Source: Coemansia sp. RSA 487 (taxonomy: Eukaryota; Kickxellomycota; Kickxellomycetes; Kickxellales; Kickxellaceae). From it: a DNA stretch of 64,000 nt. Location of the stretch: NCBI GenBank assembly GCA_027577595.1, contig JANBRJ010000050.1, forward strand, positions 1-64,000. The letters run 5' to 3'. The notes below the pieces were generated by a model that was given only the letters and a program-made list of their open reading frames with translations, was not told the origin of the DNA and did no database searches. Position 1 is the first letter of the stretch. Each line of letters begins with the position of its first letter. A program made the position numbers and the translations under genes. This document shows, piece by piece, positions 43,779-53,854 of this stretch.

Positions 43779-45089
43779 CTAAGTAAAGCTATCATCTGGA
43801 GCCTCGCTTTCAGAGCTTAGAATATCGTGTTCGGCGAGTGTGTACATCAGACGCGACCCTGCGCGCTCAGTAGGCATTCGGGTTGGAGTCATGCCAAGCA
43901 TAATGGCCGACGTGCTGGCAGTAGAGCTGTTGTCGTCGGTGGCACTATCCATGCTTGCAAGCAGTGCAGCAGCACCTGCGCTGCTCGCAATCGCTGCATC
44001 CATAGCATTATCGACTTCTATGGAGAGGTGGTTTCTGCGAATTCCAGTAGATCCAGCTCTATCATTTGTCCCATAGTCTCTCATTGCATCTGGGCTTTGT
44101 GTCTGTGAGCCGCTGTAGCGGTGGATCCGCTGCCGTGGCTTTCGCTCGGGAGTCCTTTGGCTCGACATGCTTAAAGAGTCGTTTCTTTGTTTTGTTCTGC
44201 GAAGGCGGTCTTGCATTCGCTTTTTCGTAGCATCACGCTTGCGGTAGTATGTTGCTTTGAATTCCATAAACCCATCACGCAGCTGGCGAGGCACGGTCGG
44301 GAAGAATGTCAGATGCGACTCTGCCAGAAATCCTAGCGGCTTGGATTCTGCTATAGCTCTTTTCGCCTGAAGAGCGCGCGACGATTTCTCAGAGAGCGGG
44401 GAACTGCTCTTACGAGCGCTAGTAATCGTGTCTGTGGCATTGCTGTTTGCGTTAGTAGCTGTGGCCAAAAGCTGCTGGGACGTGCGCAGTGGCAATGTCT
44501 CAAAGCGCAGGCGAAACTGATGCAGGGCCCTGTTACATTGTGCCGTGTACTTTATCGATTGCAAGAATCTACGGTTTGTGGCAATGAGATAGATGCAGTA
44601 GGCAGACCCGGCGCTAAGAAGCTTGCATGTAAAGCGGTATGGTTTGGTACCAAAGCAGCCAAACCACGCGAAGTAAAGTACAAGAATGCCAAATGCAGCG
44701 ATCTGAACCAAATAGTTGCGCTTCTTGCGCTGCGATCGTCGATAGCTCTGCTTCAGCCGCTCTTCAAATATAAGCCAGTCACGGTACACGTGCGGATCAA
44801 CATGCCCACGCGACCGGGCACACTGGAGCACCGTCAGGCCATGCGTGTAAGACTGGTTTGTCGTGTTCGCCTGCGAAGAAGGCATAGCAGGGTACGCGCT
44901 TGGGCTTCCTGTCTTTGCAGCAGCAAACTGCCGGGTGTACAACGACGCCAGCTCTACGCTTGGCTGCAGAGGGGACGAAGAGTGGCCTGGCGTGCTGGCG
45001 CGGGCCGCACCAAAGGTTTCGGAGTGCATCGAGTCCTGCCGAACTGGGCCGGAATACGGGATAGAGGAGGTGATTGGGGAGGGTCTCAT
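43779..45089 (-). CDS. SPO7: Spo7-like regulatory subunit of the Nem1 lipin phosphatase
   Basis: 436 residues from the ATG at 45089; the frame runs 11 codons further but only from a TTG. Spo7 binds the phosphatase Nem1 in the ER/nuclear membrane and the complex activates lipin (Pah1). The family block YRDWLIFEERLKQSYRR lies at about 102-118, followed by two membrane segments (about 127-147 and 154-171) and the conserved FFPTVPRQLRDGFMEF and KATYYRKR block. The N-terminal 90 residues and the C-terminal Ser/Ala-rich tail are disordered. Longer than yeast Spo7 (259 residues) because of these extensions. Divergent from FKBP12 across about 640 bp. Confidence 0.88.
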   Translation of the reverse strand: MRPSPITSSIPYSGPVRQDSMHSETFGAARASTPGHSSSPLQPSVELASLYTRQFAAAKTGSPSAYPAMPSSQANTTNQSYTHGLTVLQCARSRGHVDPHVYRDWLIFEERLKQSYRRSQRKKRNYLVQIAAFGILVLYFAWFGCFGTKPYRFTCKLLSAGSAYCIYLIATNRRFLQSIKYTAQCNRALHQFRLRFETLPLRTSQQLLATATNANSNATDTITSARKSSSPLSEKSSRALQAKRAIAESKPLGFLAESHLTFFPTVPRQLRDGFMEFKATYYRKRDATKKRMQDRLRRTKQRNDSLSMSSQRTPERKPRQRIHRYSGSQTQSPDAMRDYGTNDRAGSTGIRRNHLSIEVDNAMDAAIASSAGAAALLASMDSATDDNSSTASTSAIMLGMTPTRMPTERAGSRLMYTLAEHDILSSESEAPDDSFT

Positions 45090-45726
45090 TGCGAATTGTA
45101 TTGAATAGAAAATGAAGAGCAAAGAGGTGGTATATCACTGCCCACGGCCGCTGTCTATTAGTGCAAAGAAGCAAGCCAAGAGATGCTTTCGCTAGATGTG
45201 GATGCGCTTGCCAATGATCCCCCTCAGAGAAAGGGCATGTTGTGGTCGCGGAATTTCGAAGCAGAGATGCGTTCGTCGGAAATGGTGCTAGAGATAGAGG
45301 TGATGAGATAAAGACAAGACGCGAGCAAAGGTGTGGGTGACACTTTTCACTTTTGCCTCGTTCCTCTCCCGCAAATTGGTTTGTTGGTTTGCGCAAAGTC
45401 AAGCGCTGGCAGCTGATATGTTTGTGGCAACACCCATGCTGCTTGCTGGTCTCTGCTGACGCAAAGACACGGTCTGTCTGCGAAAAAGCCTGCTCCCTTT
45501 TTGTGAGCTGCGAACCATATAACACGATGGATTTGAGAAAGCAGCCCAGGCCAAGCCAAACGCCACTCACTTTCCATGTTATTTGCATCCCTCCCCAAAG
45601 CATGCGTTTGTATGTGTGACAGTGGATGCAGAACACGCAACCACTCTTGCCTTCGTATTATTTCTAAACACGGATTTATCGTACTCTTTACTTGCGTTTT
45701 ATTCTTTAGTTTTTTTTGCTTTGAAA
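45090..45726. other. divergent promoter of SPO7 and FKBP12
   Basis: About 640 bp. A long minus-strand open frame crosses it (to 45636) but has no protein-like features. T-rich directly before the FKBP12 start. No gene is supported. Confidence 0.6.
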
Positions 45727-46053
45727 ATGGGCGTCGATATCAAGGTTACCAAGAAGGGCGACGAGAGCACCTACCCCAAGGCGGGCGACACCATCACCAT
45801 GCACTACACTGGCAAGCTTCAAAGCGGCAAAAAGTTCGACTCGTCGTACGATCGCCACAAGCCGTTTGTCTGCCGCATTGGTGTTGGTCAGCTCATCCGC
45901 GGCTGGGACGAGGGCGTCCCAAAGATGAGCGTTGGCGAGCAGGCCACACTTACCATCTCGCCCGACTTTGGCTATGGAGCCCAGGGCGTGCCTGGACTTA
46001 TTCCTCCAAACTCAACCCTCGTCTTTGACGTTGAGCTCATCAAGATCAACTAA
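45727..46053 (+). CDS. FPR1: FKBP12-type peptidyl-prolyl isomerase
   Basis: A 108-residue cytosolic prolyl isomerase, the receptor for FK506 and rapamycin; the rapamycin complex blocks TORC1. The ligand-pocket residues of human FKBP12 are present: Tyr27, Phe37, Asp38, Phe47, Trp60, Tyr83 and Phe100. The size is exactly that of the family. The start at 45727 is chosen because it gives the standard MGV opening; the open frame upstream is T-rich and not protein-like. Confidence 0.97.
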   Translation: MGVDIKVTKKGDESTYPKAGDTITMHYTGKLQSGKKFDSSYDRHKPFVCRIGVGQLIRGWDEGVPKMSVGEQATLTISPDFGYGAQGVPGLIPPNSTLVFDVELIKIN

Positions 46054-46458
46054 CTTTCTGACAGACGCCTTTTTCCTTTCTTTGTCAGCTACCGCCATTT
46101 AGTGCAGTAAGCGATACTGTTTTCAATGTCAATGGTGAATATTTCTCAGCTTGCAACATTTGTGTTTATACTTGTTTGGACGTCATTCAGATGCGCGAAG
46201 AAAAAACTTTGTAGGATGTGGCGTTTTGGTCAAGATGAGAACGGTTCCAAATAGTGGTGATGCTTCCCCATAAACTAGCCTTGTTGTCACCACCACCACC
46301 ATTAACAATAAATCAAAACTAACGAGCCCGCCTCTTTTTTATATATATACAAACGTACTCTACACAAAAGCAACTATTGTATTTATAAACTACTTATCTG
46401 CATTTTGTCCAAGACAACGGATTGGCCCGGTGTTTCCAAAATACAACGGCCAGGGGCA
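46054..46458. other. intergenic region with polyadenylation signal
   Basis: About 400 bp. It contains a short ACC repeat (46289-46300), AATAAA at 46307-46312 and a TATATATA-like box near 46341-46348 that could serve the Zn2Cys6 gene. No gene is seen. Confidence 0.6.
46307..46312 (+). terminator. polyadenylation signal AATAAA
   Basis: The first perfect AATAAA after the FKBP12 stop, about 250 bp downstream. Confidence 0.35.
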
Positions 46459-47145
46459 ATGTTGAAGCGAGAAGCAAACCAGGAAGGCCCTGTTTCAAAG
46501 AAAAAGCACAAGAAAGCAGGCAGAAAGCCGAGTGATTTAAAAAGAGGCAAATATGACTGTTTGCGCTGTCGATTAACTGAAACTCCATGCGACCGCCAGG
46601 ATCCTGAATGCAGCACTTGTACCGACGCGAAAGTAGAATGCCTGGTGTTCCCACCCACTGCAAATGATATTCTGTTTGGACTGCCGTCAAACCGTCTCGA
46701 AAAGACAAACACCACCAACAAACCAGGCTTGAAGCAATACTCGGTTGACTGGAAGTTGCTAAAGTGTAGCGATGAGTTTCTGGCCGAGCATTCCGCTGGT
46801 AGCCTGCATAGCCCTGAGGATGTGTACAGCCTTAAAGAAAATCCAGATCGGTGTCGCATTGAGCAGGATAAACTAATGCAGCTACTTGGCCAACCACTAA
46901 AGAATGCGCTTGAAGATTACCCAGCACACGGGTTGGAGGAGGACCAGGATGAGAAACTTCCACTTCCATCATCGGAGCTTTTGCGCTGCATCGGACTGAG
47001 TATTGCAAAGTCAGAAGCAAGCAAGATGCTGACACCAGTAAAGAGTCCCGACGGCCAAGAAATCCTTTTTAGCGAACACATGAGTGGAAGCAGTCTCTTG
47101 GCACTTGGCGTTTTGCTTCAGGAGTACAGCAGCTACTTGCTCTAA
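46459..47145 (+). CDS. small Zn2Cys6 (fungal-type) DNA-binding protein
   Basis: 228 residues from the ATG at 46459. A basic lead (KKKHKKAGRKPSDLKRGKYD) runs into a binuclear zinc cluster with Cys34, 37, 44, 51, 54 and 61 (spacing 2, 6, 6, 2, 6), the Gal4-type fold. The usual fungal middle homology region is absent. The C-terminal third contains two helix-like blocks (PSSELLRCIGLSIAKSEAS and SSLLALGVLLQEYSSYLL), suggesting a dedicated protein-contact module rather than a metabolic regulator. Likely nuclear; target unknown. Confidence 0.7.
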   Translation: MLKREANQEGPVSKKKHKKAGRKPSDLKRGKYDCLRCRLTETPCDRQDPECSTCTDAKVECLVFPPTANDILFGLPSNRLEKTNTTNKPGLKQYSVDWKLLKCSDEFLAEHSAGSLHSPEDVYSLKENPDRCRIEQDKLMQLLGQPLKNALEDYPAHGLEEDQDEKLPLPSSELLRCIGLSIAKSEASKMLTPVKSPDGQEILFSEHMSGSSLLALGVLLQEYSSYLL

Positions 47146-47702
47146 TTATAGGAAATTTACGATTCAAAAGCCTAAACAGCAAGCTCCAACTTTTTTAGAT
47201 TTTTTGCTGTTGCTATTGATGGTGTTTTTGTCTTGGCGCATGCAAAGCATACTCTTAGTTTTCGATTTTAAAAAGAATATTAGAGCTTTGTACGATTACG
47301 ATGGAAATCCAAACCAAATATTTCAGTACCTTGAACCGCGGTCTTTATCATGGAAAGCACGCGACCGCGTGCGTGACTAATGGGTAGGGAACTAAAATAT
47401 ATCTTTTCTTTGTAAATTTTTTGCAAGTGTCTTTCTTTCAGTGCCTTCTTTCTACAGGGTGCATAAACGGTGCACTGTAAATCAGCTTGTTTTTTAAATA
47501 AAATAAAAAAAGGTTCTCGAGTGCATTTTAGAGATGTTTGCAAATAAATGCTGTGTTGGTGTATATTTGCAGGCAAAAGGTTTCTTCTTTGTTCACTCAC
47601 ATTTGTTATAATTTTTACACCTTAGGAGAGGTTTATACTTTTAATATTATATTCATCCAGACACTTGTATTGCTGCTGCGCAAGTGATATACACATATCG
47701 TC
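47146..47702. other. intergenic region
   Basis: About 560 bp, AT-rich, upstream of the first arrestin-like gene. No gene can be supported. Confidence 0.6.
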
Positions 47703-49193
47703 ATGCTGTCCACATCCTCACTGACACTGCATCCAGATAAATCTGAAGTCATTCTGTACGGCGGGCCGTCGGAGGCAAGCGGCACATTTATCACTGGGTG
47801 TGTAGTTGTGCCTCTGAAATACGTTAGCCAGCTCAAGAATCTCTCTGTGACGCTGCGTCCACAGCGCCAGCGGCTGTTCCACTCAACGAACCCAGTAACT
47901 CCTCCAACCCACCTACAAGTCACTCTTGTCGTCGATGGCAAAACAGCGCCACACGCCGATAACAGCAGCGCTGGTAGCAATGGCCATGAGTGGCGCTTCT
48001 CAATAGGTATTCCTGGCACAATTGCAGAGACCGCCTACAGCAAGACCCACTTTGTGGCATATGAGCTTGTTGCTGAGGCCAGGGTTTCGGGCACTTTCGC
48101 ATCGTCCGTGCACTCCAAAGCGCATCCGGTTTCAATAAAGCGCACCCCGTCTGCGGACTCATCCTGGACGATTGCCGCAAACGAGCCGTTTTGCGAGAAC
48201 GCCGTCTGGCGATCTCGACTGGAGCTCTCGATACTCTGCGACACCCATCTGTTCCACGACCAGCAGGAGCTGTCTGTGAGCGGGGTTCTGAGGCCGCTTG
48301 AAAAGGGGTTTTCACTGCTGCGTGCCGGGTTCCGGCTCACCGAGCGCATTGCACACATACCAACCACTGTTGGCTGGACTGCGGTGGAAGCAACAAAGAA
48401 CATTGTAGCCGATAACACCATCGACTTGCCGAGCACATCGCCGGTGCCGTACGCCGGCGAAGATGCGTCGGATCTGTACGGAACCGGTCCGAATGGCGGG
48501 CAGAAGGGACTGCCGTTGTACCATGAGATCACTGCGTCGCGCAGCCTCAGGGTGCCCGAGGCCTACAAGGGCATCCAGTACGACATACACCGTGGTCCGA
48601 TCCGCATCAGCCACGAGCTTGTTTTCTTTGTCACCATCATCGACCGCATCGGCAACATACACAACCTCCAGCTATGTGCGCCAGTGTTTGTGCTTCCAAA
48701 GATCGATGGCAAGCGCACACTCCTTCCGCGCTACGAGGACACAGACACAGACCCACTCCTCGAGACCTCAGACGGCAGGGCTCCACGCAGAGACAGGAAC
48801 ATCCTCTCGCAGTACGTTCTCGTTGACATCGAGGTGGGCGATACCGAGTCAATAGCTCCAGCAATGGCCCCAGCCGAAACTGAAGTGCCCGATTCGTGCC
48901 CTCTCGAGCACGACGGCTTCAAACCTGCAGACAACGACGCCCCACCGCCGTCATATCCCGGCGCAATCAGCTCCATTGAGCGCACAGTCATCTCTTCCGA
49001 GGAATGTGTTGCAGCAAGCCAAGATGCCCCTGTTCGCATAAACAGGATGCGCAAGATATGCTCCAGGGCCTTGCTACGTGCACCTCCCTCGCACCAGTCG
49101 TCGACATCGACTTTGTCATCAGCTCCGCCGCTGCCACCGCCACCAGCAAACCTGGGTGGTGTTGTCGAAAGACCCAATGCCATTCTAGCCTGA
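47703..49193 (+). CDS. alpha-arrestin-like trafficking adaptor (copy 1)
   Basis: A 496-residue arrestin-fold protein, a likely ART-type adaptor that recruits an Rsp5/Nedd4 ubiquitin ligase to plasma-membrane transporters. The arrestin N- and C-lobes span about 1-340, with blocks EWRFSIGIPG, HFVAYELVAEA, LSVSGVLRPLEKG and YDIHRGPIRISHELVFFV. After the fold come LPRY (341-344), a variant ligase-binding motif, and a true PPSY at 415-418 in a disordered tail. A clear paralogue lies at 55833-57092 in opposite orientation. Both start with MLS and a beta strand of the same shape. Single exon. Confidence 0.85.
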   Translation: MLSTSSLTLHPDKSEVILYGGPSEASGTFITGCVVVPLKYVSQLKNLSVTLRPQRQRLFHSTNPVTPPTHLQVTLVVDGKTAPHADNSSAGSNGHEWRFSIGIPGTIAETAYSKTHFVAYELVAEARVSGTFASSVHSKAHPVSIKRTPSADSSWTIAANEPFCENAVWRSRLELSILCDTHLFHDQQELSVSGVLRPLEKGFSLLRAGFRLTERIAHIPTTVGWTAVEATKNIVADNTIDLPSTSPVPYAGEDASDLYGTGPNGGQKGLPLYHEITASRSLRVPEAYKGIQYDIHRGPIRISHELVFFVTIIDRIGNIHNLQLCAPVFVLPKIDGKRTLLPRYEDTDTDPLLETSDGRAPRRDRNILSQYVLVDIEVGDTESIAPAMAPAETEVPDSCPLEHDGFKPADNDAPPPSYPGAISSIERTVISSEECVAASQDAPVRINRMRKICSRALLRAPPSHQSSTSTLSSAPPLPPPPANLGGVVERPNAILA

Positions 49194-49537
49194 TAAGCTG
49201 CGGGTGCAGCAATCTACTATATTTATTTGTCTGTTCTTCTATATTGTTTCTTCGTTTCTGTATTGTAGTTCTTTTTCATTATTTCTTTTTCGATATCATA
49301 CAATCCCCGTATATCGCAGCTGTAAATTGCCCACAACCATCTTCTGAGGATATCCAATTATAAGCGATTAGATGCGTTTGATGTCCTTAGCAAATAAAAA
49401 TTAAAAAAAATCGAACAGCAACACGCCATCCAAGCTTTACTTTCTTTTCTCTTCCGCTTTTATGTTTGGAAATATTTTCCCCTAATTCATTAGACTGCTC
49501 CCCATATTCAGCTCTCAGCTCGACGCTATAATAGTCA
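49194..49537. other. intergenic region upstream of UBA4
   Basis: About 340 bp, AT- and pyrimidine-rich. No gene. Confidence 0.6.
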
Positions 49538-50881
49538 ATGGATTGCAGCACGAGGATAGACGACTTGCGGTCTCGTTTGGATAGGCTTCGGAAGGAGGAG
49601 CTGGAAATCGAGGCCGAGCTTTGTGCGTTGGAGGCACTACCAACAGCAAGTAACAGTGCCAGCTCCACACGCACGCACAGTCAGGCCAAACCGAAGCTTT
49701 CATCTGCCGAAATAAGGAGGTATAGCAGGCAGCTCCTTGTTCCAGAGATAGGCACCAAGGGCCAGCTGTGTTTGCGCAACAGCTCTGTGCTCATTGTTGG
49801 AACCGGCGGCCTTGGATCGCCATGCGCAATGTACCTGGCTGCAATGGGAGTTGGCACTCTGGGACTTGTTGACCATGACACTGTCGACCACAGCAACCTG
49901 CACAGACAGATCATACACTCGGATACAGCTGCTGGAGAAACTCCAAAGGTCGTGTCTGCACACATGGGACTTGCTAGGCTTAACCCGCTTTGCAATGTGC
50001 GTCTCCACAATGTTCTTCTAGACAGCTCCAATGCCATGGACATTATGCGCAGCTACAATGTCGTCGTAGATGCTACAGACAATGCGGCCACTCGGTATTT
50101 GATCAACGACGCCTGCGTCATGCTAGGGCTGCCGCTTGTTTCTGGAAGCGCTGTGCGGCTCGACGGCCAGCTGACTGTATACAACTATAACGGCGGCCCG
50201 TGCTACCGGTGCATGTTTCCAAGCCCGCCGCCTGTCGACGCTATGGCCAATTGCTCGGAAACGGGTGTCTTGGGTATTGTCCCGGGAATAATCGGCTGTC
50301 TGCAGGCCATGGAAGTCGTAAAGGTCCTGACACAGAGAAAGAAGAGCGAAGCACCAAGCATGCTGATATTCTCGTATCGGTCACAACCGCATTTCCAGTA
50401 TATCAAGCTGAGGCCACGCAAGCCAACGTGTGCAGTGTGCGGCGATTCGCCAACAGTGACTGAGCTGGCGAACTACACTGCATTCTGCGGCGCTGGGCCC
50501 AATGACAATGCTCCGGACTGGAAAATTCTAAAGGACCTCAGCCAACGGATATCTTGCAAAATGTTTGACAAGGTTGTTCAAACCCCGGGCAAAAAGTATC
50601 TGCTTCTCGACGTACGCGAAGAGCTGGAGTTTGACATTTGCAGCCTCCCAGATTCTGTAAATATCCCGGTAGACCAGTTTGATCGACGGAGAGATGAGCT
50701 GGAGAAGCTGCTACGCGATCTGGACGGCGCGCCAGTGTACACGGTGTGTCGGCGCGGAAACCTGTCGCAGCTGGCCGTGCAGTATATACGCGAAAAACTA
50801 AAGTACAACGAGTGCTATGACATTGCTCGTGGACTTGTTGGGTGGCAGCAAGAAGTTGACCAAGACTTTCCTGCGTATTAA
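49538..50881 (+). CDS. UBA4: UBA4/MOCS3: E1-like sulfur-transfer enzyme with rhodanese domain
   Basis: A 447-residue cytosolic enzyme that adenylates and thiolates Urm1 (tRNA wobble-uridine thiolation and protein urmylation) and, where present, the molybdopterin synthase small subunit. An N-terminal coiled coil precedes the adenylation domain with GTGGLGSP (88-95), the conserved NLHRQIIH and catalytic Cys239 in NCSETGVLG. Zinc ligands are CYRC (222-225) and CAVC (298-301). The C-terminal rhodanese domain carries active Cys404 in CRRGN. All active-site residues are intact. The nearby sulfite oxidase needs molybdopterin, so this protein may also serve that pathway here. Confidence 0.96.
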   Translation: MDCSTRIDDLRSRLDRLRKEELEIEAELCALEALPTASNSASSTRTHSQAKPKLSSAEIRRYSRQLLVPEIGTKGQLCLRNSSVLIVGTGGLGSPCAMYLAAMGVGTLGLVDHDTVDHSNLHRQIIHSDTAAGETPKVVSAHMGLARLNPLCNVRLHNVLLDSSNAMDIMRSYNVVVDATDNAATRYLINDACVMLGLPLVSGSAVRLDGQLTVYNYNGGPCYRCMFPSPPPVDAMANCSETGVLGIVPGIIGCLQAMEVVKVLTQRKKSEAPSMLIFSYRSQPHFQYIKLRPRKPTCAVCGDSPTVTELANYTAFCGAGPNDNAPDWKILKDLSQRISCKMFDKVVQTPGKKYLLLDVREELEFDICSLPDSVNIPVDQFDRRRDELEKLLRDLDGAPVYTVCRRGNLSQLAVQYIREKLKYNECYDIARGLVGWQQEVDQDFPAY

Positions 50882-51219
50882 GCTAGATAAACGCGGCAAT
50901 TGGTGCTACAGTGGTGGTGAACACATTTTTTTCTGCGTATAGAATATGAATCGTGTTTGGACCCGCAACACAGTAGCCAAAGCAGTTGGTTTATTGGCGT
51001 GCAAATGTCGTAATGTTGTTTTAGAAAAATTCCTCAAAATATTAATCAAGGCTACAAAGAGAAAACATTTGCTCCACATTGCCTAAAAACGGAAAAACAT
51101 TGGCCCATCGTTGTAGTAGTGGTAGCAGCAGCAGCATCAGAGAAAGGACAAAGCTGGCGAGGAGCCAAGGATCAGACGGGGTACACAGTAGATCCCGCTA
51201 AGCCAGACACATTGGCGAT
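50882..51219. other. spacer between convergent UBA4 and HOM2
   Basis: About 340 bp with a short AGC/GTAGTGGTAGC repeat near 51113-51134. No gene. Confidence 0.6.
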
Positions 51220-52314
51220 TCAAAGGAAGCCTTTCTTGGCAGCATACTCTGCGTTGAGGATGCTTGCGCCAGCAGCACCCAGCACCGTGTTGTGGACTAG
51301 CAAGGTAAACTTGACGTGGAACACTGAACACTCACGGATGCGGCCAACCGTAACAGACATCCCCTCGCCAGCATTGCGGTCGAGGCGTGGCTGGGGACGG
51401 TCCTCTTCTTCAGTAACGCTAATAACCTGCTTTGGCGCAGAATAGCATCCGATATCTTGGGCCTCGCAGGTGTACTCGCGCAGGCACCTTTTGATCTCCT
51501 CCATTGAGGGCGGCGTTCCGGCAAACTCCACGCTTACACACTCGGTGTGGCCGTCCACAACAGGCACGCGGTTGCACGTCGCAGAGACCCTGAGATCCGA
51601 AAGCGGCATGCATGCGGTCGCACCATCGTTGACGCCTCCGAGGATCTTTAGCACCTCGGCCTCCATCTTGGGCTCCTCGCCCGAGATCAGCGGAACAATG
51701 TTATCCAGGATATCGAGAGATGCAACGCCAGGATACCCAGCGCCGGATATCGCCTGCAACGTGGTGACAATAACGCGCTTCAAGGGACCAAACCTGTCCT
51801 GTAGCGCCTTCAGTGGCACAACAAGTCCAGAAGTAGAGCAGTTTGAGTTTGTAACAACAAAGCCCTTCTTAAGGCCGTAATGGGCTCGCTGGCCAGAGAT
51901 AAGCGAGTAGTGGTCAGTGTTGACGACAGGAACGCAAAGAGGCACATTGGGCACCATCCTGTAGTTCTTTGCATTGGAGAATACCGCAAAGTCGCTCTCC
52001 ATGAACGCCTTTTCGATGTCGCCGGCAACGCTGGCATCGAGGCCAGAGAAAATCACATCGCAGCCTGAAAAGTGCGCTGGGTCGCAAGGCTTCACAACAA
52101 CGTCGCGGACCTCCTCAGGCATCAGCTCGCTCATCTTCCACTTGGTCGCCTGCTTGTACGGCCGCCCTGCAGACCGCTCTGATGCACCTAGCGAGTGGAT
52201 GCGGAACATGGGGTTCTGTGCAAGCAGCACGATAAAGCGCTGTCCAACGGTGCCAGTGGCGCCGAGCACGCCAGCGTTGAGAATGCGATCGGGCGATGAT
52301 GCAGAAGATGACAT
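51220..52314 (-). CDS. HOM2: aspartate-semialdehyde dehydrogenase
   Basis: A 364-residue enzyme that reduces aspartyl phosphate to aspartate semialdehyde with NADPH, the second step towards homoserine, threonine and methionine. The nucleotide-binding loop GATGTVG is at 18-24, the nucleophile is Cys159 in TNSNCSTSGL, and the acid/base histidine is His256 in VVDGHTECV. Size and motifs match the fungal/archaeal type. Single exon. Confidence 0.97.
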   Translation of the reverse strand: MSSSASSPDRILNAGVLGATGTVGQRFIVLLAQNPMFRIHSLGASERSAGRPYKQATKWKMSELMPEEVRDVVVKPCDPAHFSGCDVIFSGLDASVAGDIEKAFMESDFAVFSNAKNYRMVPNVPLCVPVVNTDHYSLISGQRAHYGLKKGFVVTNSNCSTSGLVVPLKALQDRFGPLKRVIVTTLQAISGAGYPGVASLDILDNIVPLISGEEPKMEAEVLKILGGVNDGATACMPLSDLRVSATCNRVPVVDGHTECVSVEFAGTPPSMEEIKRCLREYTCEAQDIGCYSAPKQVISVTEEEDRPQPRLDRNAGEGMSVTVGRIRECSVFHVKFTLLVHNTVLGAAGASILNAEYAAKKGFL

Positions 52315-52603
52315 TGTTCTATTTATAAAAAAGACTGGTTCTGTTCGAGCAGAAAGAAAAATAAAGAAGAAAAAGAAGAAAAGATATTAGCTATCTTTAT
52401 CTAGTGAGTAAGAGATAGTTTTGCCAGGAACGAGTAAAGAAGAGGCAAAAAAGGGATCAGTGGGGGAGAGCATTCGGTGGAGAAAACCACTCCAGATCGA
52501 CCACTGATAGGAGCAAATATTGTGAGTCAATAGAATGGCTGTGTATGGCTGCTTGAGCTCAATATTCGCGCACAGCTATTTCCCTTCTTCCCTTCGGTGA
52601 TGA

Positions 52604-53854
52604 TCACAGACGATGATTTGGTTCTGGGACGTTTGTTTGCGGGTGCACACGGAACACAGAGTTATTCATTACCCCTCGGTAGTTCCAGACAGCTGCCTCA
52701 GGCTGCGTATTGCCCGCCGAGTCCCACGCCCTACAAGCAATCGAGCAGCTGGCCGGAACATTGTTGATGCGATATGACCACAGGACCCACGACCAGCTCC
52801 GTTCGGCCCAGTCGCGCTGCTTCCCTTTCTGTTTGGCGTGGATTGCGTACAGATCCGCCAGATCCCAGGTCTTGCCGCCGTCCAAAGTTACCTCGACGCG
52901 ATCAACCGCCCTGCCGCCGCCAGAAAGCGCATAGCCGCGCACAAGATATTTCTTTCCAACATGCAAGTGCTCATCCGCTGCCGGGCGACAAATTGCGCTC
53001 TGTATGGTCAGCTCCAGCAGCGCCGGAAACCGCGGCCAAAACTCTTCGCAGTTGGTGGAGTTTGCCATTGGTGGAAGGATCTTGTAGTCGCGCTTCTGGT
53101 AGAACGAATCTGACTCGTGCTCTTGCACGCGAATATACTTTAGCCATTTCACCCAGCGAGCGCCAATAATCCCAGGTGCAACAATACGAGCTGGGAAGCC
53201 GTGGTCGCGTATCAGCCGTCTTCCGTTCATTTCCGTGGCAACCAGAACCATGTTCAGTGGATTCATCACCCACTCGAGAGGAATGGACGACGCATAGTGC
53301 ACGTCGTCAGAGGCTTCTCCATAGGCTGCAAACTCTACGTGGCGCGGCGTTCTGTAGAACGGGTGGCAGAGGTTGGCAGGTACCCCTGCAGAAACCAGCA
53401 AGTCACGCAGTCGACACCCGCTCCACTGCGAGTTGGAGGCTGTGCCGGGACCCCAGATGACGCCATTGACCGGCTTGATTGCCTTGAGTCCATCGCGGCG
53501 ATTTCCGGCGCACTCGAGAACAGCGACAACCTCAAACTGCTCCAGAGACTTTATATCGTGCAAGGTTACTGTTTTTGTGCAAGACATAGGTTTGCAGGAA
53601 ACCTCGATCGACATTGACCACTCCTCTGCAGCAATGTCTGGAATCGGCCCATGGTTCCGACGAAAGTGGTTTTCTGTTGGCGTAACAAAGTTTTCAATGA
53701 GCTTGTCTAGCTTTGCTTCAGCATTGAATGGCTCCTTGGCTCGGACGATGTAGTTGGGAAGGTGACGGTCGCGCCATGGCTCGTTCTCATAGGCAGTACT
53801 CGATGACGAAGAGCTGCTGCTCTGACTCTGGGCGTCGCTCGTTGAAGCTGGCAT
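52604..53854 (-). CDS. sulfite oxidase, molybdenum type without cytochrome b5 domain
   Basis: A 416-residue molybdopterin enzyme that would oxidise sulfite to sulfate. The molybdenum-ligand cysteine is Cys115 in LECAGNRR. WSGCRLRDLL, HGFPARIVAPGIIGARWVKW and the C-terminal dimerisation domain (VEVTLDGGKTW, NYRGVMNNSVFRV) follow the family order. Neither the N-terminal b5 domain of animal sulfite oxidase nor the b5/FAD domains of nitrate reductase are present, so the layout is like plant sulfite oxidase, which uses oxygen in peroxisomes. The last residues HRL are a marginal peroxisomal signal only. A serine run (12-19) starts the protein. Divergent from the ketopantoate reductase gene. Confidence 0.9.
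   Translation of the reverse strand: MPASTSDAQSQSSSSSSSSTAYENEPWRDRHLPNYIVRAKEPFNAEAKLDKLIENFVTPTENHFRRNHGPIPDIAAEEWSMSIEVSCKPMSCTKTVTLHDIKSLEQFEVVAVLECAGNRRDGLKAIKPVNGVIWGPGTASNSQWSGCRLRDLLVSAGVPANLCHPFYRTPRHVEFAAYGEASDDVHYASSIPLEWVMNPLNMVLVATEMNGRRLIRDHGFPARIVAPGIIGARWVKWLKYIRVQEHESDSFYQKRDYKILPPMANSTNCEEFWPRFPALLELTIQSAICRPAADEHLHVGKKYLVRGYALSGGGRAVDRVEVTLDGGKTWDLADLYAIHAKQKGKQRDWAERSWSWVLWSYRINNVPASCSIACRAWDSAGNTQPEAAVWNYRGVMNNSVFRVHPQTNVPEPNHRL

Noticed and set aside
44797-45636. 279-codon minus-strand frame across the SPO7-FKBP12 promoter
   Set aside because: It starts outside coding context, overlaps the SPO7 5' coding region in another frame and has no domain.
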